A program made the translations under genes and the position numbers. This document shows positions 27,694-36,922 of a DNA stretch of 58,648 nt, piece after piece. The notes below the pieces were generated by a model that saw only the letters and a list, made by a program, of their open reading frames with translations, made no database searches and was not told the DNA's origin. Positions within the stretch are counted from its first letter, which is position 1. The number at the start of each line of letters is the position of its first letter. The DNA is from Bacteroidota bacterium (GTDB taxonomy: Bacteria; Bacteroidota; Bacteroidia; AKYH767-A; JAHEYN01): contig CANFOZ010000007.1 of NCBI GenBank assembly GCA_947448795.1, forward strand, positions 1-58,648. Reading direction: 5' to 3'.

Positions 27694-28601
27694 TTCGTGC
27701 TTTGTGCAATGCTATCTGGCTCCACATGGATCAGCACATCCATAAGCTGAGGCAGCTCCTTTAGTAAGGCATCTTTTAAATTGTGAGAGATGTCGTGCCC
27801 TTCTTTAACAGTCATTCCGCCATATACTGTTATATGCAGATCAACATGATAGTACAAACCTGTTTTTCGCACCAAGCATTTTTCGGTATCTAACACCCCT
27901 TTTACTTTTGCTGAAACGATTCTTATCTCGCCTACAAGATCATCGTGAAGATGCTCATCCATTATCTCGCCCAAGGCTGGACGAAATATACGATAGGCAT
28001 TATACAGTATAACCACTGCAGCAACTAGAGCCGCATAGTTATCGGCATGCTCAAAACCCTTGCCCATAAAAATGGCGATGGAAATACCTACAAAGGCGGT
28101 AAGCGAAGTGATGGCATCGCTGCGATGGTGCCAAGCATCAGCCTCAAGCAAGCTGCTTTTGGTCTTCTTGCTTTGATGCAACATGAGTCGGTAAAACAAC
28201 TCTTTGAGAAGAACTGCGCCTCCTAAAATATAGAGCGTATACGACTCCGGCATTTCGCGGGGTTTATTCAGTTGCGTGATGTTTAGATAGAATATCAACA
28301 CCGAAGAGGCAACCAAAAAACCAACCACAACAAAGGTTAAAAGTGGCTCGGCTCGACCATGTCCGTAAGGATGATCAGCATCGGCGGGCTTGGACGCGTA
28401 TTTCAAACCAAAGAGCACAAGAAAAGACGAACAGATGTCTGAAGCAGACTCGATGGCATCAGCAATCAAGGCAAAGGAGTGGCCAATAATACCGAGTAAA
28501 AACTTCACAACGAACAAAAGGGTATTTCCGAGCAATGTCCACCAAGTCATGCGGATGGATTGCTTTTCAGCGCTTTTGTGTTTATTCAACGAGTGTTCCA
28601 T
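27690..28601 (-). CDS. Cation diffusion facilitator (CDF) family transporter
   Basis: A 303-residue transporter exporting divalent metals such as Zn2+ in exchange for protons. About six transmembrane helices are followed by a cytoplasmic ferredoxin-like domain (LVGEIRIVSAKVKGVLDTEKC to the C-terminus). Metal-site residues are visible: SFALIADAIESASDI in helix 2 and DAWHHRSDAITS in helix 5, the latter a typical HxxxD site. HPYGHGRAEP between helices 2 and 3 is the family signature. I use ATG 28601 rather than the in-frame TTG at 28613, because a perfect -7 box sits at 28621-28628. Metal specificity is not decidable. Confidence 0.93.
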   Translation of the reverse strand: MEHSLNKHKSAEKQSIRMTWWTLLGNTLLFVVKFLLGIIGHSFALIADAIESASDICSSFLVLFGLKYASKPADADHPYGHGRAEPLLTFVVVGFLVASSVLIFYLNITQLNKPREMPESYTLYILGGAVLLKELFYRLMLHQSKKTKSSLLEADAWHHRSDAITSLTAFVGISIAIFMGKGFEHADNYAALVAAVVILYNAYRIFRPALGEIMDEHLHDDLVGEIRIVSAKVKGVLDTEKCLVRKTGLYYHVDLHITVYGGMTVKEGHDISHNLKDALLKELPQLMDVLIHVEPDSIAQSTN

Positions 28602-28620
28602 ACGAATTTGCAATTCCGTT

Positions 28621-28628
28621 CAAATGTA
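28621..28628 (-). promoter_or_regulatory. -7 box (TACATTTG) of the CDF transporter gene
   Basis: Perfect TAnnTTTG on the minus strand; a TTTG at 28645-28648 lies 16 bp upstream. The predicted leader is about 16 nt to ATG 28601. Confidence 0.6.
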
Positions 28629-28690
28629 ATTAGAATTTTTAACGACAAAGGTTATCTAGATCACTTAATTTAAAAGCGACAAAAATAAAA

Positions 28691-28698
28691 TACCTTTG
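28691..28698 (+). promoter_or_regulatory. -7 box (TACCTTTG) of the GlcD-like gene, 4 nt before the ATG
   Basis: Perfect TAnnTTTG. It ends 4 nt before the ATG at 28703, so the transcript is predicted to start at or next to the AUG. Confidence 0.65.
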
Positions 28699-28702
28699 CA
28701 GC

Positions 28703-30103
28703 ATGAATTACGGCACTTTGAACAGTGAACTCTATTCGATGCTGGAGCAAATCTCCGGTGCGCATAATGTGCTGCGCCGTCACGAAGACATGGAGCCGTT
28801 TTCGCACGACGAGACAGAAAATCTCCGATTCATGCCTGAGTGCGTTATCAAACCTGCTTCGGCTGAAGAGATTTCTGCAATCATGCGTATTTGTCACGAG
28901 CATCTCATCCCTGTAACACCCCGTGGTGCAGGTACTGGCTTAAGCGGTGGCGCTTTGGCTGTCCATGGAGGTGTAATTATAAGCATGGAGCGATTTAACA
29001 AGATTCTCCACATCGATGAACGCAACCTGCAAGCCACTGTTGAGCCCGGCGTTATCACACAGGTATTTCAAGACACAGTTAAAGAAAAAGGACTTTTTTA
29101 TCCACCCGATCCAGCCAGCAAGGGATCTTGTTTTCTTGGTGGTAACTTGGCTGAGTGCAGTGGCGGACCGAAAGCGGTCAAGTACGGCGTAACTAAGGAT
29201 TATGTGTTAAACATGGAAGTGGTGCTGCCAAGCGGCGACATCATTTGGACTGGTGCGAACGTACTTAAAAATTCTACCGGATATAATCTTACCCAATTGC
29301 TAGTAGGCAGCGAAGGCACGTTGGGGATAATTACGAAAATCGTTTTTAAACTGATACCACTGCCTAAAGTTGATCTGCTTTTATTGGTGCCTTTTTTCTC
29401 TGCCGAAAAAGCGTGCGAAGCCGTGTCGGCAGTCTTTCGGGAAGGGATAACGCCATCCGCCATGGAATTCATGGAGCGCGACGCCATTGATTGGGTCATG
29501 CGCTATGTTGATGTTAGCATCCCTGTTAAGCCGGAAGTGCAAGCTCACTTATTGATTGAAGTGGATGGAAACGACAGCGATGCATTAATGAAAGATTGTG
29601 AACTGATCTCTGAGGTGATGATGCGTTACGAATGCGACGAGATTCTCTTTGCTGAGACCTCAGAACAAAAAGCCAACCTCTGGAAAATGCGTCGATCAGC
29701 TGGTGAGGCTGTAAAATCGCACTCTATATATAAGGAGGAAGACACGGTAGTGCCTCGCGCCGAATTACCCCGCTTGCTTAGCGGTGTAAAGTCGATCGGA
29801 AAAAAATATGGCTTCCGTTCGGTTTGCTATGGTCATGCAGGGGATGGGAATCTGCATGTAAATATCGTCAAAGAAGAAATGAGCGATATCGACTGGAACG
29901 AAAAAGTACCCCTGGGCATACGTGAGATCTTCACGCTATGCGTTGAACTTGGTGGCACTATCTCGGGTGAGCACGGAATCGGCTATGTTCAAAAGAACTA
30001 TATGGATATTGCCTTTAATCCAGTACAGATGAACCTCATGAAGAACATTAAAAAGGTATTCGATCCAAAGGGCATATTGAATCCCGGAAAGATTTTTGTT
30101 TAA
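28703..30103 (+). CDS. GlcD-like FAD-binding oxidase (glycolate/D-lactate dehydrogenase family)
   Basis: A 466-residue flavoprotein of the VAO/PCMH family. The FAD pyrophosphate loop is TPRGAGTGLSGGALAVHGGV (near residues 72-91), with NLAECSGGPKAVKYGVTKDYVL and GSEGTLGIITKIVF completing the FAD domain. The C-terminal cap ends with CYGHAGDGNLHVNI and SGEHGIGYVQK, the substrate/metal histidine motifs found in GlcD and D-lactate dehydrogenases. It oxidises a 2-hydroxyacid and passes electrons on. No GlcE or GlcF partners are next to it. The DUF5723 gene begins 10 bp downstream. Confidence 0.92.
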   Translation: MNYGTLNSELYSMLEQISGAHNVLRRHEDMEPFSHDETENLRFMPECVIKPASAEEISAIMRICHEHLIPVTPRGAGTGLSGGALAVHGGVIISMERFNKILHIDERNLQATVEPGVITQVFQDTVKEKGLFYPPDPASKGSCFLGGNLAECSGGPKAVKYGVTKDYVLNMEVVLPSGDIIWTGANVLKNSTGYNLTQLLVGSEGTLGIITKIVFKLIPLPKVDLLLLVPFFSAEKACEAVSAVFREGITPSAMEFMERDAIDWVMRYVDVSIPVKPEVQAHLLIEVDGNDSDALMKDCELISEVMMRYECDEILFAETSEQKANLWKMRRSAGEAVKSHSIYKEEDTVVPRAELPRLLSGVKSIGKKYGFRSVCYGHAGDGNLHVNIVKEEMSDIDWNEKVPLGIREIFTLCVELGGTISGEHGIGYVQKNYMDIAFNPVQMNLMKNIKKVFDPKGILNPGKIFV

Positions 30104-30113
30104 AGCTGATTAC

Positions 30114-31604
30114 GTGAAAATTTACTCGCAAATAAAAGTCTATTTACCGCGTACAAAAATCAGTACACGCTTCCTACTCTTATTCCTCGTTTTTCTTTTA
30201 CCCTCGCTTTCGAAGGCTCAAGAAATGGCTGGTATCGTGAACAGCAATTATGCCGGGTTGCAGAGCTTGAAGATAAACCCAGCCATGTCTGCCGACAGCC
30301 GTTTGCGCTGGGATGTCAATCTATTTTCAATGGATATTTTTGCATTGAACAACTATGTTTTTCTTCCGCGTAAAAGTGTTAATCTGTTTAAAATTATTGA
30401 CGGAGGAAAACAAGATAACTTAGCACAGTCTGACTTTTACAGCCCATCCGACAAATGGATATACGCCAACACCACCATACAACTTCCTGCATTGATGTGG
30501 ACCTATAAAGGGATATATACATTTGCCGTGCATAGCCAAGTGCGAACGATGACCAATGCCGAACATGTACCTTTTCATATTGCAAAATTCTCCTACGAAG
30601 GCATCTCGTACAAACCCCTACAAGATAGTGCTTGGACGGCAGGCCCTTTTGATATAAGCAGCATGGCTTGGCTTGAAACAGGTTTTTCATACAGCGGATT
30701 CGTTTACCACAAAGCAAGGAACTACCTTTCTTTAGGTGGCACTTTCAACATCCTTAAAGGTGGTGCCGCATTGCAGTTGCACAACCGCGAGTTGCAATAT
30801 ATGGTTCCAAATGCAGACACCGTAATCGTAAACAAAGCCAATACAGAAATTGCGCATGCCGTTCCGCTCGCTGATGGTGAGAGCATTCTTTGTGGATCCG
30901 GTTTCAGTGCCGACCTCGGTGCGATGTTCGAAAAGAAGCGACGATACACATGGAGCTCTGTCTATCGCCGCAACCTGATCACTACCTATGATTATAAGAT
31001 CGGCATTTCTATTTTAGATTTAGGAAGAATCAACTTCAACAAAAATGCTGCAACTGTTAACCTAGCCGACCGCGCAACTATTTGGCCTGATATCAACAAG
31101 CAAAAATTCTCCTCCGTGAACGGCATGGATAGTGTGATCAACGAGCACTTCTACGGAAGCAAAACAGGCGGCTCTATCGGCAACGCATTTGCTATGATGA
31201 CGCCCGCTACTTTAGCTTTGCAAGCAGACTATAACCTCAACGACCACGGCTATATCAACCTCTCCTGCCAACTGCCGCTCACTAAAGCAGGTCAATCTGT
31301 AGCTCGAAAAAAGTCCATCACTTTAACACCTCGATTGGAGTCGAAATGGACCGAACTGCAATTCCCGGTATCCTTCTATAATTTCAAAAAAATACAAGCC
31401 GGTTTCGCCTTTCGATTCCACAGCTTCTTTTTAGGATGCGATAATTTATTGCCGCTTATCGGCCTCGACAAGATCTACGGCTCTAGCTTTTATTTCGGAA
31501 TAAAAATATCCGCTTTTAAGGAGCGTTATTCGGTGCCTGACCAAAGCAAGTTCTTGCCATCAGTCAAGGGTATCTTTAAGCCTTTTCAAAAAAACAGACT
31601 CTAG
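30114..31604 (+). CDS. DUF5723 family outer-membrane-like protein
   Basis: A Bacteroidota-specific protein with a signal peptide (TRFLLLFLVFLLPSLSKAQ) and a body of alternating beta strands, ending in a segment with aromatic residues (SSFYFGIKISAFKERYS). The start of the mature part, NSNYAGLQSLKINPAM, is typical of DUF5723 proteins, which look like outer-membrane beta barrels of unknown function. A GTG at 30114 gives a short n-region before the hydrophobic stretch; an in-frame TTG at 30096 overlaps the previous stop and is possible. It probably shares the transcript of the GlcD-like gene, though no functional link is known. Confidence 0.7.
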   Translation: MKIYSQIKVYLPRTKISTRFLLLFLVFLLPSLSKAQEMAGIVNSNYAGLQSLKINPAMSADSRLRWDVNLFSMDIFALNNYVFLPRKSVNLFKIIDGGKQDNLAQSDFYSPSDKWIYANTTIQLPALMWTYKGIYTFAVHSQVRTMTNAEHVPFHIAKFSYEGISYKPLQDSAWTAGPFDISSMAWLETGFSYSGFVYHKARNYLSLGGTFNILKGGAALQLHNRELQYMVPNADTVIVNKANTEIAHAVPLADGESILCGSGFSADLGAMFEKKRRYTWSSVYRRNLITTYDYKIGISILDLGRINFNKNAATVNLADRATIWPDINKQKFSSVNGMDSVINEHFYGSKTGGSIGNAFAMMTPATLALQADYNLNDHGYINLSCQLPLTKAGQSVARKKSITLTPRLESKWTELQFPVSFYNFKKIQAGFAFRFHSFFLGCDNLLPLIGLDKIYGSSFYFGIKISAFKERYSVPDQSKFLPSVKGIFKPFQKNRL

Positions 31605-31617
31605 AATAGAATATAAA

Positions 31618-31641
31618 AAAACCCGCATGTAGCGGGTTTTT
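31618..31641. terminator. Bidirectional intrinsic terminator
   Basis: A perfect 9-bp stem AAAACCCGC / GCGGGTTTT with loop ATGTA. It has T-runs on both strands and lies between the convergent DUF5723 and lysyl-oxidase-like genes. Confidence 0.85.
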
Positions 31642-31663
31642 CTATTCATTCATTGAATACGTA

Positions 31664-33496
31664 TTACTCCACTTTTATCAGGCGTTGATAATGCGATTCG
31701 CTTCCGCTGTGGAGTCGCAAGAAATAAACACCCGGCTTCACACCTTGCGAGCTTAAGTCTATCTCGACGATTTGTCTTCCCAATACACCTGTTGTTTGAG
31801 ATGCGGTAAACACCACGCGTCCAAGAATATCAAGCACATCAAGCGTTGTAGCATAGGAACCAGATAAAATATAATCTGCAGTAAATGTATTTTGAAATGG
31901 ATTCGGACTAACATCAAGTCCTAATACAGCGGGAAGAAAAGAGGAAAAACCAAGATGCGTGCGATTAATGGAAACATGAATCAATACTGAATCGGGAAGA
32001 CGGCATTGCGTCAGTAATTCTTGCTTCACCCAATAGTCTCCATCAGCCATATACTGATGTATCGGGTTGGGATCTTGACTTGTGTTTCCATCGCCAAAAT
32101 CATAAAAAAGATTCGTGCTAACACCCGGTGTTGTATTCACAAACTGAACAGTGCATATATCCGTATTACCAGTAATAGCATAGGTAAATGAACAACTGTC
32201 GGTCAAAGGAGCTGTTCCTTGAGCGCCCAATGCAACTGGCACTGCTGTCCAATTATTTTCATCGTCAAACTCTAAAAAATCGTTGTTGGGGTCCGTTATT
32301 GAAACAATGTAATACTCCCCATTGCAAAATCCAGCTAGGTTGATGCCCATGTTTAAACCAGCCGAGTAAATATCTAACATGCCCGTGTAAATACCTTGAT
32401 CGATTCCACAGCCAGACACAAAGCCCAAGGGATAATTCGGCACGCTGTCTGTTGTCAAAGTATCGCCATTAGCGCGCACACAATATCCAGGATTACTACT
32501 GCAGTTACCAAGATTGATCAAGCAAAAACTCTGCTTGGTTCCTGTGCCAATGATTGGCCAGGTGCGTGCATCGGGATTGTTCGTTTTGCGACGCAAGGTG
32601 AAGTCAGCCCAATGATCGACATGGATATGACCATGTGTAGGGTGATAACTCATTAAGCCCGCCGAATGGTCGTAGGTCTCCAAGGTATCGCTGTTGTTAA
32701 TTTTACGATAGATACGTTGATGCACCCGCTGTGTAACAGCCGATCCACCTGGACATGTGACTGTGGAACAAGGAACAAGAACACCATCGCAATAGCAGCT
32801 ATCCACGCCGTGAATCTCCATAGGACCCCATCCAATATTGGGTGTTGCGTTACCAAAGTTGATATTGCCATTAATCTCCACGATTGATTCTTGAATGATC
32901 TTGCCTGAGGCCGTCATGTCTGGCAGTAAATCGCAAGGAGGACTCATCCCCGGAGGACATTGACAACCCGAACATGTTATTGCGGGCGGACCCGGATCAA
33001 CTGGAGGGCTAGTTTGAAAAGTCAAGGTGCATGAAGTAACATACCCAGAGTCTGCAGCAAACGTATCTTGAAAAAGAAAATACCATGTGCCGTTTGCATC
33101 CTGCATATTATTGAGCAGGTTCAGTGACTGCATAGGAAAATAACTACCTATAAACGGAGGAGTACCGCTGCTAATATACATTGCCCCGTCTTCAGCCAAA
33201 CAGGTATTGCTGAAATTATCACCGCTATTTCCCGCACCACTGGCCAATTCGATAACGGTGCCATCGGGAGAGCGGAGTTTGATTACCAAATCTGCATCGT
33301 AGGTGTGAACCACATTGATGCAAGCAGAGCGCAAACCAAAAATCGTGTTGATTTGCCCTGGCAGACCACTTACTATGACAGGCACTTCAACCACTGCACC
33401 CAAATCGGGTATATTCAAAGTGCTGCTATTGCTAAATGTTTGTGCCTGCATACAAAAAGACCATACAAGTAAAAATAGAAAGGGTATGCGTTTCAT
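31664..33496 (-). CDS. Secreted lysyl-oxidase-like protein with P-domain, PKD and T9SS type A sorting domain
   Basis: A 610-residue secreted protein. Order: signal peptide (1-18); P/Homo B domain (~25-163; DADLVIKLRSPDGTVIEL, then NGTWYFLFQDTFAADSG); a Cys-rich link (SGCQCPPGMSPPC); a lysyl-oxidase-like domain (~190-425) with the copper histidine cluster HPTHGHIHVDHW (His285, 288, 290, 292, 295) and DPNNDFLEFDDENNW; a PKD-like repeat (~455-510; FYDFGDGNTSQDPNP); and a T9SS type A domain (VSPNPFQN to the end). Lysyl oxidases deaminate lysine side chains to aldehydes that crosslink proteins. Whether the quinone cofactor Lys/Tyr are present I cannot tell. Many cysteines suggest disulfides. The ATG precedes a clean signal peptide. 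Confidence 0.85.
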   Translation of the reverse strand: MKRIPFLFLLVWSFCMQAQTFSNSSTLNIPDLGAVVEVPVIVSGLPGQINTIFGLRSACINVVHTYDADLVIKLRSPDGTVIELASGAGNSGDNFSNTCLAEDGAMYISSGTPPFIGSYFPMQSLNLLNNMQDANGTWYFLFQDTFAADSGYVTSCTLTFQTSPPVDPGPPAITCSGCQCPPGMSPPCDLLPDMTASGKIIQESIVEINGNINFGNATPNIGWGPMEIHGVDSCYCDGVLVPCSTVTCPGGSAVTQRVHQRIYRKINNSDTLETYDHSAGLMSYHPTHGHIHVDHWADFTLRRKTNNPDARTWPIIGTGTKQSFCLINLGNCSSNPGYCVRANGDTLTTDSVPNYPLGFVSGCGIDQGIYTGMLDIYSAGLNMGINLAGFCNGEYYIVSITDPNNDFLEFDDENNWTAVPVALGAQGTAPLTDSCSFTYAITGNTDICTVQFVNTTPGVSTNLFYDFGDGNTSQDPNPIHQYMADGDYWVKQELLTQCRLPDSVLIHVSINRTHLGFSSFLPAVLGLDVSPNPFQNTFTADYILSGSYATTLDVLDILGRVVFTASQTTGVLGRQIVEIDLSSQGVKPGVYFLRLHSGSESHYQRLIKVE

Positions 33497-33752
33497 AAAC
33501 CTAATTTATTTACAATTTAATTAATTTTAGAGGCTTTCATTCGTGCGATTTCAGTTTGAAATGCAGAATTTGTTCTTCTTGCTCTTGAAGGGCTTTGAGG
33601 ACACTACTGATTTATTGGTTTTGCTAAAAAATCTGACGCAAAAAGATTTGAAGCGTATTTTCAAGAACGATACAGTTAACTAAATTAAACTATTATTTTC
33701 AGTTTAACATGATATTAAAGCTAGTTGAATTTATTATAAGACATATATAGTG
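33497..33752. other. Intergenic stretch with no convincing gene
   Basis: About 260 bp, AT-rich, before the promoter of the large Ig-like gene. The plus strand has a 40-codon ORF (33561-33683, MQNLFFLLLKGFEDTTD). On the minus strand 33541-33625 reads as the coiled-coil-like peptide ISSVLKALQEQEEQI ending in a stop, like the tail of a decayed gene. Neither is supported enough to call. Confidence 0.3.
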
Positions 33753-33760
33753 TATTTTTG
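33753..33760 (+). promoter_or_regulatory. -7 box (TATTTTTG) of the Ig-like/PorP operon
   Basis: Perfect TAnnTTTG with a TTG about 25 bp upstream. Predicted start ~33764, a ~30-nt leader to ATG 33794; this argues against the in-frame TTG at 33758. Confidence 0.55.
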
Positions 33761-33793
33761 CAATGCTGTGGTTTAAAACACCCCTCTTTAAAT

Positions 33794-36700
33794 ATGTCAT
33801 CTAGGCTTTCACGCATCATAATCATACTGCTTTTCACTTTGTTTCTTAACAAAGAGAGCAAAGCCCAGTTTTGGTCCGAAACATTTTCGAACGGATGCGC
33901 ATCGGGATGTTTAGCAAGTGGATACGCTGGCGCAAATGGCGCCTGGTCGGTTACTAATGTTGGCGCAAATGGCGCTGACGCTAACACCTGGTTTGTTAGT
34001 GGCTCCGCATGTGGAAACACGGCAGGTGCATGCGGCACTTCATGTGGTGCAACAGATCCTTCCTTGCACGTGGCTAGCGTCTCCTCCTCCCCAAACGCCG
34101 CGGTCTTTTGTCCAACTGGTGATTGCGGCGCAGCATACGATCCCGGCATCGGAAATGGTGCAGTGAATACAGGCAAACGAGTCGAATCACCGAGCATCAA
34201 TTGTACTGGACAATCGAGCATAACCCTTTCCTTTAATTATATGGAAGGCGGGGCAGCCATGGATGACGCAACCCTTTGGTATTTCGATGGCGCCGCTTGG
34301 TCGCAGTTATCAAACACCCCTGCCACAAACAATGCAAGTTGCACACCAAACGGCCTGTGGACGGCATTCTCTGTCAACCTGCCTGTTTCTGCTAACAACA
34401 ATCCTAGTGTTAAAATCGGTTTTCAATGGATGAACAACGACGATGGTACGGGCTCTCCACCTTCTTTCGCCGTTGATGATATTAACCTAACCGCAGCGAG
34501 CGTATCCATCGCCACAGGCACAGTCAATGGAAGTCCACTTTGTCCTTGCGCATTAGTCAATGTGCCATACACAAGCATCGGAACCTTCAATGCTGCCAAC
34601 ACCTATATGGCACAATTATCCAATGCGGTAGGCAGTTTTGCCGCACCAACCGTGATCGGATTTTTAGCAAGCAACGCAAACGCAGGCACTATCAACGCAA
34701 CCTTGCCTTGCACCACGCCAGCAGGCACGCAATATCGAATTCGTGTATTAAGCAACAATCCGGCAATCGTGGGTACTGATAACGGAACGGATCTAGAGGT
34801 ATCAGCAAGTATTGCAGCAGCCGTGAGTATCAGCGCAAGTCCATCGAGCACGGCCTGTCAAGGCATCAATGTTACCTTCACTGCTAACAACACCAACAAC
34901 CTGCAATCGCCAACCTATGCTTGGTTTGTGAATGGTGCACCGGTCGGAAGCAATAGCCCTACATATACCAGCAATACCCTCAACAACGGCGATCAAGTTA
35001 GCTGCACCATCAGCTCTTCTACTGGCTGTGTTAGCGGCTCTCCGGCCAATTCAAACACCATCACCATGAACATCACCGGCGCCGCGATAAGCGCTGCCGT
35101 AAGCATCAGTGCCAACCTCAACCCTGTCTGCACTGGCACTTCTGTGACATTCACTGCAACCAATACAAACGCAATCCCAAGTCCGAGCTACCAATGGTCA
35201 ATTAATGGAGCACCTGTTGGCGGTACAAGCAGCACGTATACTTATGTTCCTGCAAATGGCGACCTCGTGCAGTGCTTCATCTCCTCTTCCAATGCATGTG
35301 TTAGTGGAAGTCCCGCTATTTCCAATACCGTTGTGATGTCCGTAACCAACAGCATGTTGCTAAGCTGTTCGATCACCGCAAGCGATGATACCATCTGTCA
35401 CGGACAAGCCATCACCTTTAATGCCGTCGGTGGCAATGGAGGCAATGCACCGATTTATACATGGACCGTTAACGGCGCCAATGTTGGAAGCGGAACGACC
35501 TATTCCAGCTCAAGTTTAAACACAGGCGATGTGGTGCTTTGCACGCTGCAGTCCTCTTGGGCCTGCGCCATCAGCAATCCAGCCTTATCAAACCCCATAA
35601 TGCCGTATGTGATACCCAACGGCACACCGCCAACGGTAACCATCACCTCCAACCCGTCAGGAACGATCTGCCCACACATGCCGGTTACATTTACGGCAAC
35701 AGCAACGAATGCGGGCACAAATCCCACGTACAATTGGATTCTTGTGGGAGTTGGAAGCATGGGTACCGGCTCCACCTATACAAACACCACCCTCACCAAC
35801 GGCGACCAAGTGTATTGTATCGTAACATCCAATTCGCTTTGCAACAGCGGATTAACCGCTACCTCCAATACCATTACCATCGACATGCAGTACCTCTATG
35901 CTGCAGGTGTTTCTATTAACCCATCCTTGACCACCGTTTGCGCTGGTGATCCGGTAACCATAACTGCCACTCCAAGCAATGCTGGAACACCAACCTATCT
36001 TTGGACGATCAACGGCGGTGTGCCAACGCAAGGTACTGATGTATTCACTAGCACCTCTCTGCAAAATGGCGATGTGATAACATGCCTCATGTTCTTCACC
36101 GATCCCTGCGCTTCGGGATCACAACCTGAGCAATCCAACACGGTAACCATGGTTGTGGAAGAGTGTCCTCTGCCTGAAGTGCATTTTTCGGCTTCTCAAA
36201 CAGCACTTTGTGAAGGCACTTGCATCAACTTCACCGACATGACCTTGCATTCACCTACAAGCTGGAGCTGGACTTTCGAAGGCGCTAATCCTTCATCCTC
36301 GACAGATCAAAACCCAACAAACATCTGCTACGATGCAGCAGGATCCTACGCAGTAACGCTTTTTGCAACCAATTTCCGCGGAAGCGATGAGCTCATTGAA
36401 TCCAGCTTTATAACCGTTGAAAGCAAAGACACATTGAAAGCAAGTGACGATGTGGAAATACTAAGCGGAAGTAGCACCACACTTCAAGTAAGCGGCGGAA
36501 GCCATTACAATTGGACACCGTCCGACAATCTCAGTTGCACGGATTGCGCTTCACCCGTAGCATCGCCAAGCGTATCTACAACCTATATCGTTACTGATGC
36601 TATCGGCTGCACCGGTTCCGATACGGTGCTAGTGAAAGTCTTCGATGAATATATTTTGTTTATTCCGCAAGCCTTCTCACCCAATGGCGATGGGCAAAAT

Positions 36701-36922
36701 GACATTCTGTATGTTCGAGGAAATGGCATTCGAGATTTAAACTTCATCGTTTATGATCGCCTCGGCGAACGGGTGTTTTTAAGCAATGGCCCTGAATTCG
36801 GGTGGGATGGCACATACCGAGGCAAAACGCTTAATCCAGGCGTATTTACATATATGGTAGAGGCTACGATGCAAGATGGTTCTGTTAAAAAACTGAAAGG
36901 AAATGTCACACTTGTCAGGTAA
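33794..36922 (+). CDS. Large secreted Ig-like/PKD protein with T9SS type B (gliding-motility-associated) C-terminal domain
   Basis: A 1042-residue exported protein. A signal peptide (RLSRIIIILLFTLFLNKESKAQ) leads to a Cys/Gly-rich domain (~24-240; FWSETFSNGCASG to FAVDDINLT) that looks like a lectin/MAM-type jelly roll. Then come about five Ig-like repeats of ~85-90 residues, each with a pattern such as PTYAWFVNGAPVGSNSPTY, NGDQVSCTISS and CVSGSP. A PKD repeat follows (FTDMTLHSPTSWSWTFEG). The last ~90 residues are a type B sorting domain (IPQAFSPNGDGQND, YDRLGERVF, WDGTYRGK, PGVFTYMVEA). It is probably surface-bound or secreted by T9SS and may be an adhesin. It overlaps the PorP/SprF gene by 20 bp. 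Confidence 0.9.
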   Translation: MSSRLSRIIIILLFTLFLNKESKAQFWSETFSNGCASGCLASGYAGANGAWSVTNVGANGADANTWFVSGSACGNTAGACGTSCGATDPSLHVASVSSSPNAAVFCPTGDCGAAYDPGIGNGAVNTGKRVESPSINCTGQSSITLSFNYMEGGAAMDDATLWYFDGAAWSQLSNTPATNNASCTPNGLWTAFSVNLPVSANNNPSVKIGFQWMNNDDGTGSPPSFAVDDINLTAASVSIATGTVNGSPLCPCALVNVPYTSIGTFNAANTYMAQLSNAVGSFAAPTVIGFLASNANAGTINATLPCTTPAGTQYRIRVLSNNPAIVGTDNGTDLEVSASIAAAVSISASPSSTACQGINVTFTANNTNNLQSPTYAWFVNGAPVGSNSPTYTSNTLNNGDQVSCTISSSTGCVSGSPANSNTITMNITGAAISAAVSISANLNPVCTGTSVTFTATNTNAIPSPSYQWSINGAPVGGTSSTYTYVPANGDLVQCFISSSNACVSGSPAISNTVVMSVTNSMLLSCSITASDDTICHGQAITFNAVGGNGGNAPIYTWTVNGANVGSGTTYSSSSLNTGDVVLCTLQSSWACAISNPALSNPIMPYVIPNGTPPTVTITSNPSGTICPHMPVTFTATATNAGTNPTYNWILVGVGSMGTGSTYTNTTLTNGDQVYCIVTSNSLCNSGLTATSNTITIDMQYLYAAGVSINPSLTTVCAGDPVTITATPSNAGTPTYLWTINGGVPTQGTDVFTSTSLQNGDVITCLMFFTDPCASGSQPEQSNTVTMVVEECPLPEVHFSASQTALCEGTCINFTDMTLHSPTSWSWTFEGANPSSSTDQNPTNICYDAAGSYAVTLFATNFRGSDELIESSFITVESKDTLKASDDVEILSGSSTTLQVSGGSHYNWTPSDNLSCTDCASPVASPSVSTTYIVTDAIGCTGSDTVLVKVFDEYILFIPQAFSPNGDGQNDILYVRGNGIRDLNFIVYDRLGERVFLSNGPEFGWDGTYRGKTLNPGVFTYMVEATMQDGSVKKLKGNVTLVR

